A stretch of 64,000 bases of DNA, taken from assembly GCA_028877275.1 (NCBI GenBank), contig JAPPFP010000006.1:310001-374000 (forward strand), read 5' to 3'. Origin of the DNA: Acidobacteriota bacterium (GTDB lineage: Bacteria; Acidobacteriota; Thermoanaerobaculia; Multivoradales; Multivoraceae). Below the pieces are notes generated by a model. The model saw nothing but the letters and a program-made list of their open reading frames with translations. It had not been told where the DNA came from and did no database searches. Shown piece after piece: positions 63,446-64,000 of this stretch (position 1 is the stretch's first letter; every line of letters starts with the position of its first letter). The translations under genes and the position numbers were made by a program.

Positions 63446-64000
63446 GTGAGCATCAGAGATATTCTAGACCTTGGTGTTGATGAGAAGCTGAGGTCTGGTG
63501 AAGCGAAGACGCGGGACGAGGCTAGGGCTTTGGTGTCGGCCGAGCTGGAAAGGAAGAACGCCGAACAGCAGCAGGCTCGTTTCGAGAAGATGGTTGAAGC
63601 GGGCGAAGCGGCGTCCGTTGACGAAGCGCGAGCTATCGTCGTGGACCGGACGGAGAGAGCCGTTAATGCCGCAATGGACGCCATTCGCTCTGCGGCAGAG
63701 ATGCCGAGTGGCGTTCAGTCCGCCTTGGACCGTATTGCTGGAGCGTCAAGTGAATACGCTGCGCTTCAGGAACGTCTGTCTAGTATCACCAGCGAGGCGG
63801 CACGGCTGGCGAAGCGCGAGGCCGTGAGCTTTGACGCCTATCGACCGCAGGCTGCTGTGAAGTTGCCGGAAGTCAGACTGCACAACCCTGTGTTCGATCT
63901 GATAGAGGTTACGAGGGAACTTGTTGGGGCGGTTGGCGCAGTTGAGGGTGCGGTCAACGAGGTCCGAAAGGAGCAGAGGCAACAGGGCAAGGCTACTAGG
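63446..64000 (+). CDS. Coiled-coil protein, truncated by window end
   Basis: An open frame from GTG 63446 to the last base of the window, 185 codons with no stop. It is largely helical and charged (DEARALVSAELERKNAEQQQ, SSEYAALQERLSSITSEAAR, ELVGAVGAVEGAVNEVRKEQ) and probably forms a long coiled coil. No motif is seen in this part. A TATAAT word lies at 63377-63382 and a small hairpin (ACCCGT, CTAT, ACGGGT at 63409-63424) precedes the start. It lies 88 bases after the HEPN-like gene in the same low-GC block and may be its partner. Confidence 0.5.
   Translation, partial: MSIRDILDLGVDEKLRSGEAKTRDEARALVSAELERKNAEQQQARFEKMVEAGEAASVDEARAIVVDRTERAVNAAMDAIRSAAEMPSGVQSALDRIAGASSEYAALQERLSSITSEAARLAKREAVSFDAYRPQAAVKLPEVRLHNPVFDLIEVTRELVGAVGAVEGAVNEVRKEQRQQGKATR

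Overview
The window is 64 kb of GC-rich bacterial DNA, roughly two-thirds G+C by eye and falling clearly after about 61.8 kb. Starts are often GTG or TTG, genes overlap by 1-7 bases, and there are many secreted or lipoprotein genes. Gene content (PQQ-dependent dehydrogenase, 'GRPDLSGN'-type secreted protein, tandem alkaline-phosphatase-superfamily proteins, a TonB protein with its own C-terminal domain, a DUF3516 helicase, a UGA-decoded selenoprotein) suggests an uncultured Acidobacteriota or similar Gram-negative lineage. That placement is inference. I found no rRNA, tRNA or CRISPR array.

Layout. 0-2.7 kb: the 3' end of a PQQ alcohol dehydrogenase, an adenylate-forming enzyme and a sulfotransferase-like protein. 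2.8-11.4 kb: an accessory stretch with small unknown genes, a three-gene overlapping mini-operon that includes a 31-codon ORF, an intact IS1595-family transposase, a XRE-ImmA/IrrE plus PIN toxin-antitoxin-like pair, and a secreted LysM protein beside a secreted zinc protease. 11.5-17.9 kb: a tightly overlapping cluster of two alkaline-phosphatase-superfamily proteins, a ribbon-helix-helix-like peptide, a DUF106/YidC-like membrane protein, a family 2 glycosyltransferase and a thioesterase. 17.9-43.5 kb: mostly core genes (SDR, TSUP transporter, TonB, TIGR01777 epimerase, endonuclease III, DUF3516 helicase, TrmJ-like methyltransferase, SpoIIE phosphatase, Ppk1, enoyl-CoA hydratase, GlpK-GlpF, MutS-like ATPase, DEAD helicase, RRM protein, carboxylesterase, MsrB).

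43.5-53.3 kb: a GrdB/PrdB-family selenoprotein whose in-frame UGA is followed by a bacterial SECIS-like hairpin, a block of tandem palindromes, a bacterial myo-inositol oxygenase with all six iron ligands, a YfcC-like transporter, a fused Dpp-type double ATPase, and a ribose/inositol-type (CUT2) ABC importer. The oxygenase and importer could together serve inositol use. This is inference.

53.4-64 kb: a defence and mobility region. A type ISP-like single-chain restriction-modification enzyme is followed, with four-base overlaps, by HicB and HicA and then an unknown protein that may be AbiJ-related. On the other strand is a ColE1-style mobilisation module: MobC-like, a relaxase, and MbeB-like and MbeD-like genes nested inside the relaxase gene in another frame. 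After it come a frameshifted NYN-domain gene, a degenerate second IS1595-type transposase, a HEPN-like protein and a coiled-coil protein that runs off the window end.
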